Origin: Pseudoips prasinana
Lineage: Eukaryota; Arthropoda; Insecta; Lepidoptera; Nolidae
Direction of reading: 5' to 3'
DNA: 64,000 bases
Assembly (NCBI GenBank): GCA_951640165.1
Contig: OX621261.1
Span: 1,054,001 to 1,118,000 of the forward strand
Shown here: positions 48,812 to 58,880 of the stretch, piece after piece
Position numbering within the stretch: the first letter of the stretch is position 1
Layout of the letters: each line of letters starts with the position of its first letter
Notes under the pieces: generated by a model
What the model was told of the DNA's origin: nothing
The model's database searches: none
Seen by the model: the letters and a program-made list of their open reading frames with translations, nothing else
Position numbers and translations under genes: made by a program

Positions 48812-49431
48812 ATTAGACACATAATAATGACACTCTGAACTATAGACTGAATTGCCAAAATACCCGCATTTTCGGTTCATTTTATAGGGGGAGATCTAAA
48901 ATTACTTTCGATCATCTCTAACTAACTCACGATAGTATCTGACGTGTGGTGTAGATATTTATGTGCCTTGGAAGGCTGCTTACATTCGCCTTCACACTAT
49001 GCTATCACTGCTACCACTAAATGATCGTAAACAGGAATCGTCCGCTTTTCGTCAAGCTCACTACGAACGAACACAACTACGTGATCGGTGTTTAACTTGA
49101 GAGCGAAAACAGGATTAAGACTGCTATCACAGTGTACAGGCACGGCGTCGGGGCTGCTATCACGAGCTCTATTAGACGCACCCTTTCCCGACTCACTTGA
49201 CTCCGCACATGGCGACCTGTTTCCCGACCGATCACAATGCTCACGCACTTGACAACGCGAATTTCGCTGCGTCGGCGGTATTTCACAACACTTCAAAACA
49301 CATCACACAACGTGGTTTTAATTTCTTTTAAGAAAATCACAAAAGTAAATACAGATTAGATTGCAGGTTAGATTACGTAATTTGGATGGCAACAAGCAAC
49401 GCTAGGGTTTTTCCGACTTCTGATATTATAG
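48812..49431. other. Unassigned region
   Basis: Moderate G+C. Minus-strand open frame 49296-48997 has no recognised domain. It lies between the 137-bp and 135-bp repeats. Confidence 0.3.
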
Positions 49432-49566
49432 ATGAGACTCCAGTTAGGTTATTTAAAAAGAAATCACATAAATCTAACCGAATTTATATTTCTCAAAAAC
49501 AGATACAAATGCTAGCACAACTATTTTAAGCAATATGGCGTTAAATAAATTTTAAAACGACACGAC
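49432..49566. repeat. 135-bp repeat, copy 2
   Basis: Identical by eye to 31513-31647; different flanks. Confidence 0.9.
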
Positions 49567-49679
49567 GTTTTTATTCCTAGTATTTATATTAGCCAGTTCA
49601 ATTTTTTTCTATATTAATCTATATTTTTTCATCAATCATCTTTTATCAAACTCATCTTCTATCAAAATTATATTCTGAT

Positions 49680-50000
49680 ATATCAAAAATCAAAATCTCT
49701 TTATTTGCTAAATATGGGTACATATAAGTAGATGTTAAGTTATTACATATTTGTCCTAGACCACATTTTACCTTTAAAGGTGTGCAAATTGTTTCAAGAC
49801 AGTTGTCACCTATCACATTTTCCATTGATATTATTACATATTTATTTATTTATTTAGGCAGCCTTACATTCAATTATATATTATTTACGCCAGTCTCACT
49901 CTACTACTCATATCATGACATTCACCACTATCCTTTAATTCACGTGACACAAAGGCCTAACAACTCCATTAGAATATATGAAATATTTTTATAATTTATG
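49680..50000 (-). mobile_element. Probable LINE 3'UTR fragment
   Basis: Minus strand ends AGCAAATAAAGAGATTTTGA, a polyadenylation signal and A/T-rich terminus of a kind common at insect LINE 3' ends. Upstream coding sequence is not recognisable. 50000-50221 is A+T-rich with nothing seen. Confidence 0.4.
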
Positions 50001-50221
50001 TGAAATGAAATATTAAGAAAATGTCAAAAATAATAAATATAAAATAAAAGAAACCAATGTCAGAAATATGTCAAAAAAAATAATAAGGATCATGTCAAGA
50101 TATTTACAATTTATAATAGAATATTATATTATATGTATTATATTATTATTATATCACAAATTATCAGATAAGAACTCTTTTACATTATAATACGCTTTAT
50201 CTAGCAATATATTTCCGAATA

Positions 50222-51835
50222 TGGTCCGCGGGTCCAGATGGCATTCCGCCTTACATATTTAAGGATTGCCGGCTTGTGTTATCTAAGCCACTACTTCATA
50301 TATACAACAAATGTCTACAGGCGGCACAATTTCCAGAAAGGTGGAAAGTGACCCGTGTGGTACCGGTTCCGAAGGGAGCTTCTGCAGAATCGGTGGATGG
50401 GTACAGACCTGTGGCAGTGTTATCGACGCCGGCTAAAATATTTGAAGCTGCTATCTATAAGAGCATATTTTTGCAAGTGGCGACGCAACTTTCCGAAACT
50501 CAGCATGGTTTTCGACCAGGTAAAAGTACCACCAGTAATCTGCTTTGTCATATCATCCATTTGCAGACAACTGTGGATAGTGGGGGTCAAATGGACACCG
50601 CTTACTTTGATTTTAAAAAAGCATTCGACTTAGTCGATAATGACGTTTTGCTTAGAAAGTTAGCTGGTGTTGGTTTTACCCCACATTTACTAAATTTTTT
50701 TGCCAGTCGTATGAAAAGCAGGCAGCAGTACGTGGAATATGCGGGACATACGTCAAAACCATATTTTACGAGATCAGGGGTAAGTCAAGGGAGTAACTTG
50801 GGCCCCCTAGAGTTCCTGCTTATGATAAATGACCTCCCGCACGTTGTTAAAGACGCTAAGTGTTTACTGTTCGCTGACGACCTTAAATTATCTCTTGCCG
50901 TCGGGAACAATGACGACTGTGCTAGGCTGCAGGGGGATATAGACAGAGTGGTGAACTGGAGTTGCGCAAATCAACTACAATTTAACACTACAAAGTGTGT
51001 GACAATCACGTTTTCTCGCGCGCACTCCCCCATTCAACATAACTACCGCATCAGGGAATCACAAATGATTAGAGTCACAGAGGTCAAGGATTTGGGTATA
51101 AGTTTTAACACCGGGCTGACTTTTCGTGATCATATCATTAGGCTATGTAAGAAAGCTTTTAGAAATTTAGGTTTTATACTTCGAACAGTGAAAGGGTTCG
51201 CAAACATTCGGGCTATAATTTCCTTATATAATGCATTGGTTAGGAGTCAACTTGAATGTAATGCAGTCATCTGGGCACCGCATGAAGCTAAGTATAGCCT
51301 CATGCTGGAGCGTGTACAAAATAAATTTATTCGATATTTGTATATGCGACATTATGGAGTATATCCATTTTACCCTTTGATGTATCCCACTCTGTTTATT
51401 TTAGGCATGGTGGGATATAATGAACTAAGAGTTCGAAGGGAACAGGCACTAACATCATATCTTTTTAAAATATTTAGGGGTAAAATACATAATGCTGAAG
51501 TTTTAGAACAGATAGCCCTGTGTGTCCCGGACAGGTATGTTTGGAGAAGGAGATGGCCGCGATTGCTAGTGGAACCGCGTGGTCGGACTAATCTTGTACA
51601 TGAGGCGCCCCTGACGCGTGCTCTCCGTACTCTTAACCTTATAGCAGCTGAGACTGACCTATTTGTGTGTTCTCTGAGTGAGTTCACGAGAAGTGCATTA
51701 TGTATAATTTGTTATAAGTAAATTTGTGTAGTGGTATAAAATTGTTATATACTTAGATTAGCACTCTATCGCATTGGACTTATACCTGTAAAGATAGATG
51801 TAAGAGGAAAATAAATAAATAAAATAAAATTTTTT
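50222..51835 (+). mobile_element. Jockey-like LINE, 5'-truncated
   Basis: Starts abruptly in the segment before the fingers (SAGPDGIPPYIFKDCRL) and ends with AAATAAATAAATAAAATAAAA. Tail-to-tail with LINE J2 (minus). It carries the only complete frame for this family in the window. Confidence 0.8.
50276..51721 (+). CDS. Jockey-like reverse transcriptase fragment
   Basis: 481 uninterrupted codons; the frame is open from the 5' truncation, with no proper ATG at the point counted as start. Motifs: GYRPVAVLSTPAKIFE, QHGFRPGKSTTSNL, YFDFKKAFDLVDNDVLL, GVSQGSNLGPLEF, LFADDLKLSL (near 50870) and DLGISFNTGLTFRDH. Then a thumb and an RRRWPRLLVEPRGR-rich C-terminus. The endonuclease and ORF1 are absent, so it is a relic that retains an intact polymerase domain. 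Confidence 0.82.
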   Translation: MLSKPLLHIYNKCLQAAQFPERWKVTRVVPVPKGASAESVDGYRPVAVLSTPAKIFEAAIYKSIFLQVATQLSETQHGFRPGKSTTSNLLCHIIHLQTTVDSGGQMDTAYFDFKKAFDLVDNDVLLRKLAGVGFTPHLLNFFASRMKSRQQYVEYAGHTSKPYFTRSGVSQGSNLGPLEFLLMINDLPHVVKDAKCLLFADDLKLSLAVGNNDDCARLQGDIDRVVNWSCANQLQFNTTKCVTITFSRAHSPIQHNYRIRESQMIRVTEVKDLGISFNTGLTFRDHIIRLCKKAFRNLGFILRTVKGFANIRAIISLYNALVRSQLECNAVIWAPHEAKYSLMLERVQNKFIRYLYMRHYGVYPFYPLMYPTLFILGMVGYNELRVRREQALTSYLFKIFRGKIHNAEVLEQIALCVPDRYVWRRRWPRLLVEPRGRTNLVHEAPLTRALRTLNLIAAETDLFVCSLSEFTRSALCIICYK

Positions 51836-53689
51836 TAATGTTTTATTGAACAGCTTATTATGTCTAGACTCCAACAAACTTTTAGGTAAATGATTATAAA
51901 TCCGTGGTCCCACGCAAAATATGCTTTTATTAAAGTATGTGGTTTCATGACGTAGACAGCAAATTTTATGCTTGTGTCGTTCACTCTTATAATTTCTGTA
52001 CAAGTTTGAATTATTTCTAATGAAATTAACAACTTCATATAGGTAGAGGCAGGGCATTGTTAATATTTTGAGGCTTTTAAAATAAGGTCTGCAACTATCG
52101 GTTTGTTTCAGTTTACACATTGCCCTTACACATCTCTTCTGTGCCTTAAACACACGTTCGTAATCAGTAGAATTACCCCAGAACATGATTCCATAGCGTA
52201 TTATGGATTCAGCGTATCCATGATAGGCGGTAAGTAAGGCAGTTTGGTTAGCCACCTTTGAAAGCATGTACAGCGCATATGATTGCTGATTAAGTTTCAA
52301 ACATAGATCTTAAACATGCATTTTCCAATGTAAGCTACAGTCAATCTTTAAACCCAAAAACTTCGTAGCATTTACCGCTAGAATTTTTGTTTGTTCCCAT
52401 GTAGCTGACATCAATGTCAGGGAATCGCGAAGTTCTATTTTTAAATGTCATTAAATACGTTTTTCCTATATTAAGTCTTAAATTATTTGATGTCAACCAT
52501 TGTACTATGTCATGCAGTGTATTGCTAATATCAGTTTCTAAAGATAATTTATCATGTCCAGTGAAAACAATAGTACTGTCATCAGCAAACAAGATTATTG
52601 GGTGCCTCGTAACTTTTGGCAAATCGTTTATATACATATTAAACAAAAGAGGTCCTAGAACACTGCCCTGTGGAATACCTAGTTTAACTTCTCTATATTT
52701 TGATGTATATACTTTTTCTTGTCTAAGATATGGACACATTTTTGTAATTTGTGTACATTGGAATCTATTGGTAAGATATGATTTTATGAGCTTTAACACA
52801 TTTCCTCTGACCCCATATGAATACAGCTTATTTATAAGTATTTTATGATCGACGCAGTCGAATGCTTTTGTGAGATCCATATAAAGCGCACATACTGGTA
52901 TCGTTTTATCAACATTTTCGACAACCCTTTGGAGAAAATTATAAACTGCTACATTAATAGACATATTTTTCCGGAAACCGACCTATTCTTTTGCAAAAAT
53001 ATTGGTCGTTTCAAAAAACTTGTATAATCTATCATTTATTACCGTCTCAAATATCTTCGAAATGGTTGGTATTAGTGCTATAGGCCGGTAACAGCTCATA
53101 TTCTCTATGTCATCTTTTTTAAAGAGTGGTTTTATAACTGTAAATTTCAGTTTATCCGGAAAGATTCCATCAGTTATACACAAAATTATTAGATGGCTCA
53201 GTATTTGCGATATTTTGAAAGGCAATTGTTTTAATATCATAGTGCAAATATGGTCATAACCGGTACTTCGTGTATTTTTTAAGTCTCTTATTATATTATA
53301 TATTTCTTGAGGTGACGACGATGTCATAAACAAAGAATTAATAGTATTAGAGGGATAAATAATATTCATGTCAGAGTTATTTTTTTCACTTGGTCAATAA
53401 AAAGATTATTAAATGAATCAGCTATACGTTGCGGATCATCCGTTACCGTTACGTCGTCAATTTTAATCTGTCCTATTTCATGTCTAGGCTCATTCAACCG
53501 CGTATTTTTAATTAACTGCCAGGTTGCTTTACATTTGTTTTGAGCGTTATGTATAAACTCATCATTTTGGGCTTTTTGCGTCAATTTTATGATACGGTTT
53601 AATCTAGCAGACAACGATTTAAACTGCACCTTATGTATAGTAGTCCGCTTATTACGATATTGTCTCGTCCTCTTTTGATAAGATTCCAT
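51758..53689 (-). pseudogene. LINE J2 part 2: reverse transcriptase and C-terminus
   Basis: Minus strand from 53689: linker (KVQFKSLSARLNRIIKLTQK), 53369-52983 (STGYDHICTMILKQLPFKIS, CYRPIALIPTISKIFE), 52964-52341 ([43 protein letters not shown]) and 52300-51758 (TAYHGYAESIIRYGIMFWGN to the end). Three frame breaks. Its upstream half is at 57645-58766 beyond LINE K4. Confidence 0.8.
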
Positions 53690-53977
53690 CAGCTGAATAA
53701 GCGTAGTGCGGTCTGGAAAGCCAAAACTCTACTGAAGGGATCTGGAGTAACGATGACGGAGTTTCTCACGAAGGCTCGGCACCAAATTTTTATGGATTCG
53801 CGTAAATATTTCGGCCAAAAACTTTGCTGGAGTTCTGAAGGCCGAATAATTATTCAGTTAAGTGATAAGTATCGGCGTAAGATTGAGACAGCTGCGGAGC
53901 TTCGTGACCTAATGTCTAAATTCCCAGCTGTTAACACTTCATCTGTTGCTGCGGATTCACGCCAAACTGCCAAATAA
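53655..53977 (+). pseudogene. LINE K4 ORF1, C-terminal domain only
   Basis: From about RPLLIRFHQLNKRSAVWKAK through FLTKARHQIFMDSRKYFG and GRIIIQLSDKYRRK to the stop after DSRQTAK. Aligns with residues ~150-235 of K1 ORF1. The coiled coil and RRM-like part are missing through 5' truncation. Confidence 0.72.
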
Positions 53978-54373
53978 TATGCCTGTTTTGACCAACTTTG
54001 ATTGGTAGTGTTATAGTATTGTTGTTGAAAACACAACACTTTTTATTTATTTGTAATTTCTCTCTGCAAACCACTGCCATTGTTCGAGTTTTGTTTTTAT
54101 AAATTCTTTGTTATTTACTAAATTAAAATACCCACATCAGACATAATGCACGTTTATCCTTCTAGTTATAAAGTTACCATACCCTGTGTAAACGTGTCTT
54201 TTGAGCCTTCTTTATTTATATGATCATTATGTTAGCTTTTTTTTTTCTTTTTTTTTTCTCAGTGAGTGCACTGAGATGCCGATATTTATAGTTTTTTTTT
54301 TTGATTCTTTAATATATAAATATTATTTAGGTGTATTGGATACTATTAAAATAAAAACTTGTATATTTATATT

Positions 54374-57307
54374 ATGTCTTATGATAGTGATGATGACTTT
54401 TTCTCATGTTCTTCTTCTATTGCGTCAGATGAAAATTACTCCAGTGCTTTCAGCGATAACGAGTCACTTCAACTTCGAGATAAACTCTATGCTCATTTTT
54501 CATTTTCTTCTTCCAAAAATTTTAACGCTGTACACATAAATGCTCAAAGTATTCACGCTCACTACCCTGACCTTCTGTCATCTTTTGACTCTGATCTCAT
54601 TCACGCCATTCTCGTATCAGAAACTTTTCTCAAACCCGCCCTACCTTCAAAGCAATACGCTCTGCCTGGCTACAAACTGCTCCGTAATGACAGAACTGGG
54701 AAGGGGGGTGGTGGTGTTGCCATCTATCTTCGTGCGGATCTTAAACACAGGGCGGTTGATGAGTCTCCAAGTAAATATTCAAAATCTGCGGAACACATGT
54801 TTATTGAAGTTACAATTAGGCACTCAAAATTACTTCTTGGTGTTTATTATAGCCCATCGTGTCATATTGACTACTTTTCCTCTTTTGAGAATCAGCTTGA
54901 AAGTTACTCATCTCATTATGACCACATTATAATCCTTGGAGACTTCAACACTTGCCTACTGAGAGATGATGGACGGAGTCACAGACTACTCTCTCTGGTT
55001 AATTCTGTCAACATGCATATACTTCCCCTGGATGCAACACATCGCGCTCCTCACAGTTCGCCATCACTCCTAGATCTTGTCCTTGTCTCGAACCCTTCAA
55101 AAGTAGCATCTCATGGCCAATTACCAGCTGACCTTATTTATATTTCCTATAAAATTCACTGCCCTCGACGAAAGTCTCAGTTTCTTTTCCTTCGTAGCTT
55201 CAAAAACATTGTCCTGGAACGTTTGAGGGCTGATGCGGGCAGTATCGATTGGGCTCCTATTTACGACTGTATCGACATAGACACCAAAGTCACGAAATTC
55301 ACACAAATGTTATTAAACCTATACAACACTCATGCTCCCATCAAAAAGGTGAGGATAAAACATCCACCTGCGCCCTGGCTGTCTGATGATATTAGACAAG
55401 TTATGTCAAAGCGAGATAAAGCTAAAAAGAAATATAAAAAAACCGCATCTGAAGAGAACTGGTGCATATATAAAAGGCTTCGGAATCGCTGCAGTCGTAT
55501 GTGTAGAGATGCCAAAAGGCGCCACATTCACATCTCGATTAGTAACCTCGGTACAGCACAAGTATGGCATTTTCTAAAATCACTTGGTGTCGGTAAGGAT
55601 CCTAATGACAATGTCAAGTCATCGGTTGATTTAAATGCACTTAACGCACATTTTGCTAGACCCCCGGTGATACTGGATGCCAGCACCAAGTCTTCTACTT
55701 TAAATTATCTCTCTAAGATTTCTATGCCGGTATGTACTTCTTTTTCTTTTACTGCAGTTACTGAACGAGACATTAAGAAATCCATCCAATCCATTTCCAC
55801 TAAAGCAGTGGGTGACGATGGTATCCAGCTCCAAATGCTTTCGCTGATCCTTGAAGAACTTGCACCCATAATCACTCACATCATAAACTTTTCTCTTGAG
55901 GCAAGTTCCTTCCCGTCATCCTGGAAAAAAGCCCTTGTCCTACCGCTTCCCAAAACCAAAAATCCATCTTCATTATCTCAATACCGTCCTATTTCTATCC
56001 TTCCAATCCTGTCCAAAATCCTCGAGAGTGTTGTTAGCCAACAACTGTCTCGTTACCTCTCCTCTCAAAGCCTACTAAGTCCATACCAATCAGGGTTCCG
56101 CTCTGGCCATAGCACCGTTACGACCTTAGTGAAAATTACCGATGATGTCCGACTAGCCATGGAGCGGAAATTACTCACGGTGATGGTCTTATTGGACTTC
56201 AGTAGTGCCTTCAACTCAGTTGATTTTGATATCCTCCTTGGCATCTTATCCTCCCTTAATATCTCATCTTCAGTAACTGCATGGTTTGACTCATATCTTC
56301 GAGGACGCTCGCAGTCTATACGCTACGAAGAAGCTTCTTCTAAGTGGTGTAATCTTACTGCGGGCGTTCCTCAAGGTGGCGTACTCTCTCCTCTTCTTTT
56401 TTCTGTGTTTATTAACGCCATAACCAAAATTGTTTCCTCCAATTTCCATCTTTACGCAGACGATTTGCAGCTTTATCGACACTTTAAAGTTGAGGATATT
56501 AGTCTGGCCATTGATGCCATCAATAGTGATCTTGGGAACATTAGTGATTGGGCGAAATCTTTTGGACTCTTGGTTAACCCCACTAAATCACAAGCAATCA
56601 TTATTGGTGGCAGGCATATGTTTAGTTTGATACCTAACAACTTTATTCCACCAGTTCTTTATGACAACGTCCCCATACTTTATGCGACACATGTTAAAAA
56701 TCTTGGTGTAATAATTGACAGCAACTTATCATGGAGCACCCACGTTGCGGAAGTGAGCAGAAGGGTATACTGCTCGTTTCAGTCTCTTAAACGATTACAG
56801 AAATTCTTACCCTTCCATACTAAAGTATCCTTAGCACAGTCACTCTTAATTCCTCTTCTAGACTATGCTGATGTCTGTTTTCTGGATGCGAATGAAGACC
56901 TTCTTAACAAGCTCGAACGTCTGCAGAATTTGTGCATTCGCTTCATTTTCGGCCTCCGTAAGTACGACCATGTGTCGGAGTTTCGGAGGCGGTTGAAGTG
57001 GCTGCCAATACGGCAACGTCGAGATTGTCACATTCTTTCCCTACTCTTCTCAATCCTTCATAACTTTAATTCTCCTGTCTATCTTCGTGAACGCTTTGAG
57101 TATTTAGTCCCTCGAGGTAAACTCTGTCGCACAGCCACGTCCTTTCTACTTCGTATGCCTTCTCACACTTCCAGCCGTTATGATGGCTCTTTTACAATAC
57201 GTGCCGTTCGACTATGGAACTCTCTTCCACACTCTGTTCTTTCTAGCTCATCTTTAGAGGTATTTAGAAGAAGAACAAGGGAACACTTTTTGTCACAATC
57301 ACTGTAA
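54374..57307 (+). CDS. LINE K4 ORF2: endonuclease (active-site deletion) + reverse transcriptase
   Basis: 977 codons from ATG 54374 (MSYDSDDDFF), chosen over the ATG five codons earlier because K1 begins with the same acidic motif. Endonuclease: HINAQSI, VSETFLKP, GKGGGGVAIYL, LGDFNTCLL. Near 55132 the segment that reads SFSYHD in K3 and FSHHD in K1 is absent (HGQLPADLIYISY), an in-frame loss of about six residues including the catalytic His. Reverse transcriptase: QYRPISILPILSKI, MVLLDFSSAFNSVD, GVPQGGVLSPLLF and YADDLQLY near residue 693, with a full C-terminus. The polymerase looks intact while the nicking activity is predicted to be lost. Confidence 0.87.
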   Translation: MSYDSDDDFFSCSSSIASDENYSSAFSDNESLQLRDKLYAHFSFSSSKNFNAVHINAQSIHAHYPDLLSSFDSDLIHAILVSETFLKPALPSKQYALPGYKLLRNDRTGKGGGGVAIYLRADLKHRAVDESPSKYSKSAEHMFIEVTIRHSKLLLGVYYSPSCHIDYFSSFENQLESYSSHYDHIIILGDFNTCLLRDDGRSHRLLSLVNSVNMHILPLDATHRAPHSSPSLLDLVLVSNPSKVASHGQLPADLIYISYKIHCPRRKSQFLFLRSFKNIVLERLRADAGSIDWAPIYDCIDIDTKVTKFTQMLLNLYNTHAPIKKVRIKHPPAPWLSDDIRQVMSKRDKAKKKYKKTASEENWCIYKRLRNRCSRMCRDAKRRHIHISISNLGTAQVWHFLKSLGVGKDPNDNVKSSVDLNALNAHFARPPVILDASTKSSTLNYLSKISMPVCTSFSFTAVTERDIKKSIQSISTKAVGDDGIQLQMLSLILEELAPIITHIINFSLEASSFPSSWKKALVLPLPKTKNPSSLSQYRPISILPILSKILESVVSQQLSRYLSSQSLLSPYQSGFRSGHSTVTTLVKITDDVRLAMERKLLTVMVLLDFSSAFNSVDFDILLGILSSLNISSSVTAWFDSYLRGRSQSIRYEEASSKWCNLTAGVPQGGVLSPLLFSVFINAITKIVSSNFHLYADDLQLYRHFKVEDISLAIDAINSDLGNISDWAKSFGLLVNPTKSQAIIIGGRHMFSLIPNNFIPPVLYDNVPILYATHVKNLGVIIDSNLSWSTHVAEVSRRVYCSFQSLKRLQKFLPFHTKVSLAQSLLIPLLDYADVCFLDANEDLLNKLERLQNLCIRFIFGLRKYDHVSEFRRRLKWLPIRQRRDCHILSLLFSILHNFNSPVYLRERFEYLVPRGKLCRTATSFLLRMPSHTSSRYDGSFTIRAVRLWNSLPHSVLSSSSLEVFRRRTREHFLSQSL

Positions 57308-57644
57308 TATAATAATATGTATTAGTATATTTAGGAGTTTTATATATATATATATATATGTAGTATGTATAGTATGTAATTTGTTTGTATTATTAGTATG
57401 TATTAGTATGTATATATATCTATTTCTACCAGTTGGTAGTAGCAATTAGCATCACTTAATTTTATTTTTCTTTTGATGTTGTACACTGTTTTTACCCTTC
57501 TTCTACAAATCTCCCTCTGTCAGTGGTTTGCTGGAAGAAAACTCATCAATGAGTTAAGCTCGCCCTTGTACATTAATTTAAAAATACACATGTATAAAAT
57601 GTTTATTTTCTGTGTACAATAAAGAATAAGAATAATAAAAGCTG

Positions 57645-58766
57645 TCGCTTCCGCTTGCAACACTTTTTTATACCATTACTTATCCACCTTGGTCACTTAT
57701 ACGCACTTATCCGAATGCGAGTTATCGGAAAGCATAAGTAGTAAAATAATGTAAACGTGTCATAAAATAATTCAAATGCTACTATAGGGTCGTTCGTTTC
57801 AAGTACTTCGCGAAAAGTAAGCGAGTCGATGCAATTTTTAAATTTTTCGACATTTTCCTTACTATAGTCTCGTCTCTCAACATACCAATACTTAAAGGTA
57901 TAGCTCTTTTTTACAGGGCAAGTTAGCAGTTGGCCAGAATGATCAGATAAGGCAAATTCTAATAATTTACTCTTACATCCACGAAACTGAAAATTATACA
58001 AAATATTGTCTATGCATGAACCGCTTATTGGTCGCGTCGGCTCTTCAAACGCCCACCTCAAATTGTAACATGATAATGTGTCTAAGAACTCTAAAGTTAA
58101 TTTAGTTTTATGTAGTATGTTAATATTGAAATCACCGCATATTATGATTTTATTTTTCTTGTGGCAGAGTTTAGTGAGTAAAGATCTAAGGTTTGTGAAA
58201 AATATATTTATATCTTCATGAGCAACTTTGGGTGGCCTATAAATACACAGTACCATTATTTTATGATCAATAAGTTCTATACCTGATACCTCGATTATAT
58301 TTTCAACACAATAGGTTTTGAGATGTTTTATTTCTTTAAACTTATGTGACTTACTTATAAAAACACAAGAGCCACCATGACGACTTTTCCTCGTGAAACA
58401 AGAACCAAGAGTGTAGTTAGCAATTTTTATCAATTTAGAATCCCCTGATATCATATTGTGTTCCGTAACACACAAAACATCTATGAAAATTTTATCTTTT
58501 TCTAATGCGTTCATTGACAACATTAACAAATCAGACTTTGACATAAGCCCATTAATATTTTGATGCAAGATATTAATGTTGTTGTATACGAAAAATTCTT
58601 TTGTTTTGACTGTAGTAAAAGGACTATTGCTCTTACTTATTTCAGTCGGGTTTTTGGTTTCGGCATTATTCAATGTACCGCTTTTTTCATCGAGGGTGCA
58701 TTTATGACAATTTTGAGATTTACGCGGTATTTCCCTGAAATATATATTATTATATTCCAATGGCAC
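57645..58766 (-). pseudogene. LINE J2 part 1: endonuclease domain
   Basis: 357-codon minus-strand frame: ILHQNINGLMSK, LCVTEHNM, SRHGGSCVFIS, IYRPPKV, ICGDFNINIL, SCIDNILYNF and FALSDHSGQLL are the endonuclease strands in order. After the frame stop near 57691 the linker reads PRWISNGIKKCCKRKRQL before K4 cuts in. The first ~22 residues (PLEYNNIYFREI) look like a reverse-transcriptase C-terminus rather than an endonuclease leader, suggesting a chimeric junction. Confidence 0.75.
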
Positions 58767-58880
58767 AGTAAGTATATTTATTTCTTTAAACAGCAGTCGC
58801 GATCCTTTGCTAACTTTCCAAAGAAAAGTGACTGCCTAAACTATAAATGGCTTTCACTGCTCTTTTTTGCAATACGGAAA
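58767..58880 (-). pseudogene. LINE reverse transcriptase C-terminal scrap
   Basis: Minus strand: LQKRAVKAIYSLGSHFSLES, then out of frame INILTVPLEY, the conserved C-terminal pair of motifs of J-type LINEs. It lies upstream of an endonuclease domain, the wrong order for one element. Confidence 0.55.

Larger units (their letters stand above)
53655..57640 (+). mobile_element. LINE K4, inserted in LINE J2
   Basis: Plus strand: 3' third of ORF1, spacer, complete ORF2, and a 3'UTR with GTACAATAAAGAATAAG at the end. 5'-truncated in ORF1 (junction about 53655-53690). Both flanks are minus-strand J2, so the insertion site is inside the J2 linker. Target-site duplication not resolved. Confidence 0.82.

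Noticed and set aside
48997..49296. 99-codon minus-strand open frame
   Set aside because: Charged composition but no motif, and no support from neighbours; left as unassigned.
54201..54932. Extra open frames overlapping K4 ORF2
   Set aside because: Shadow frames of the ORF2 coding sequence.
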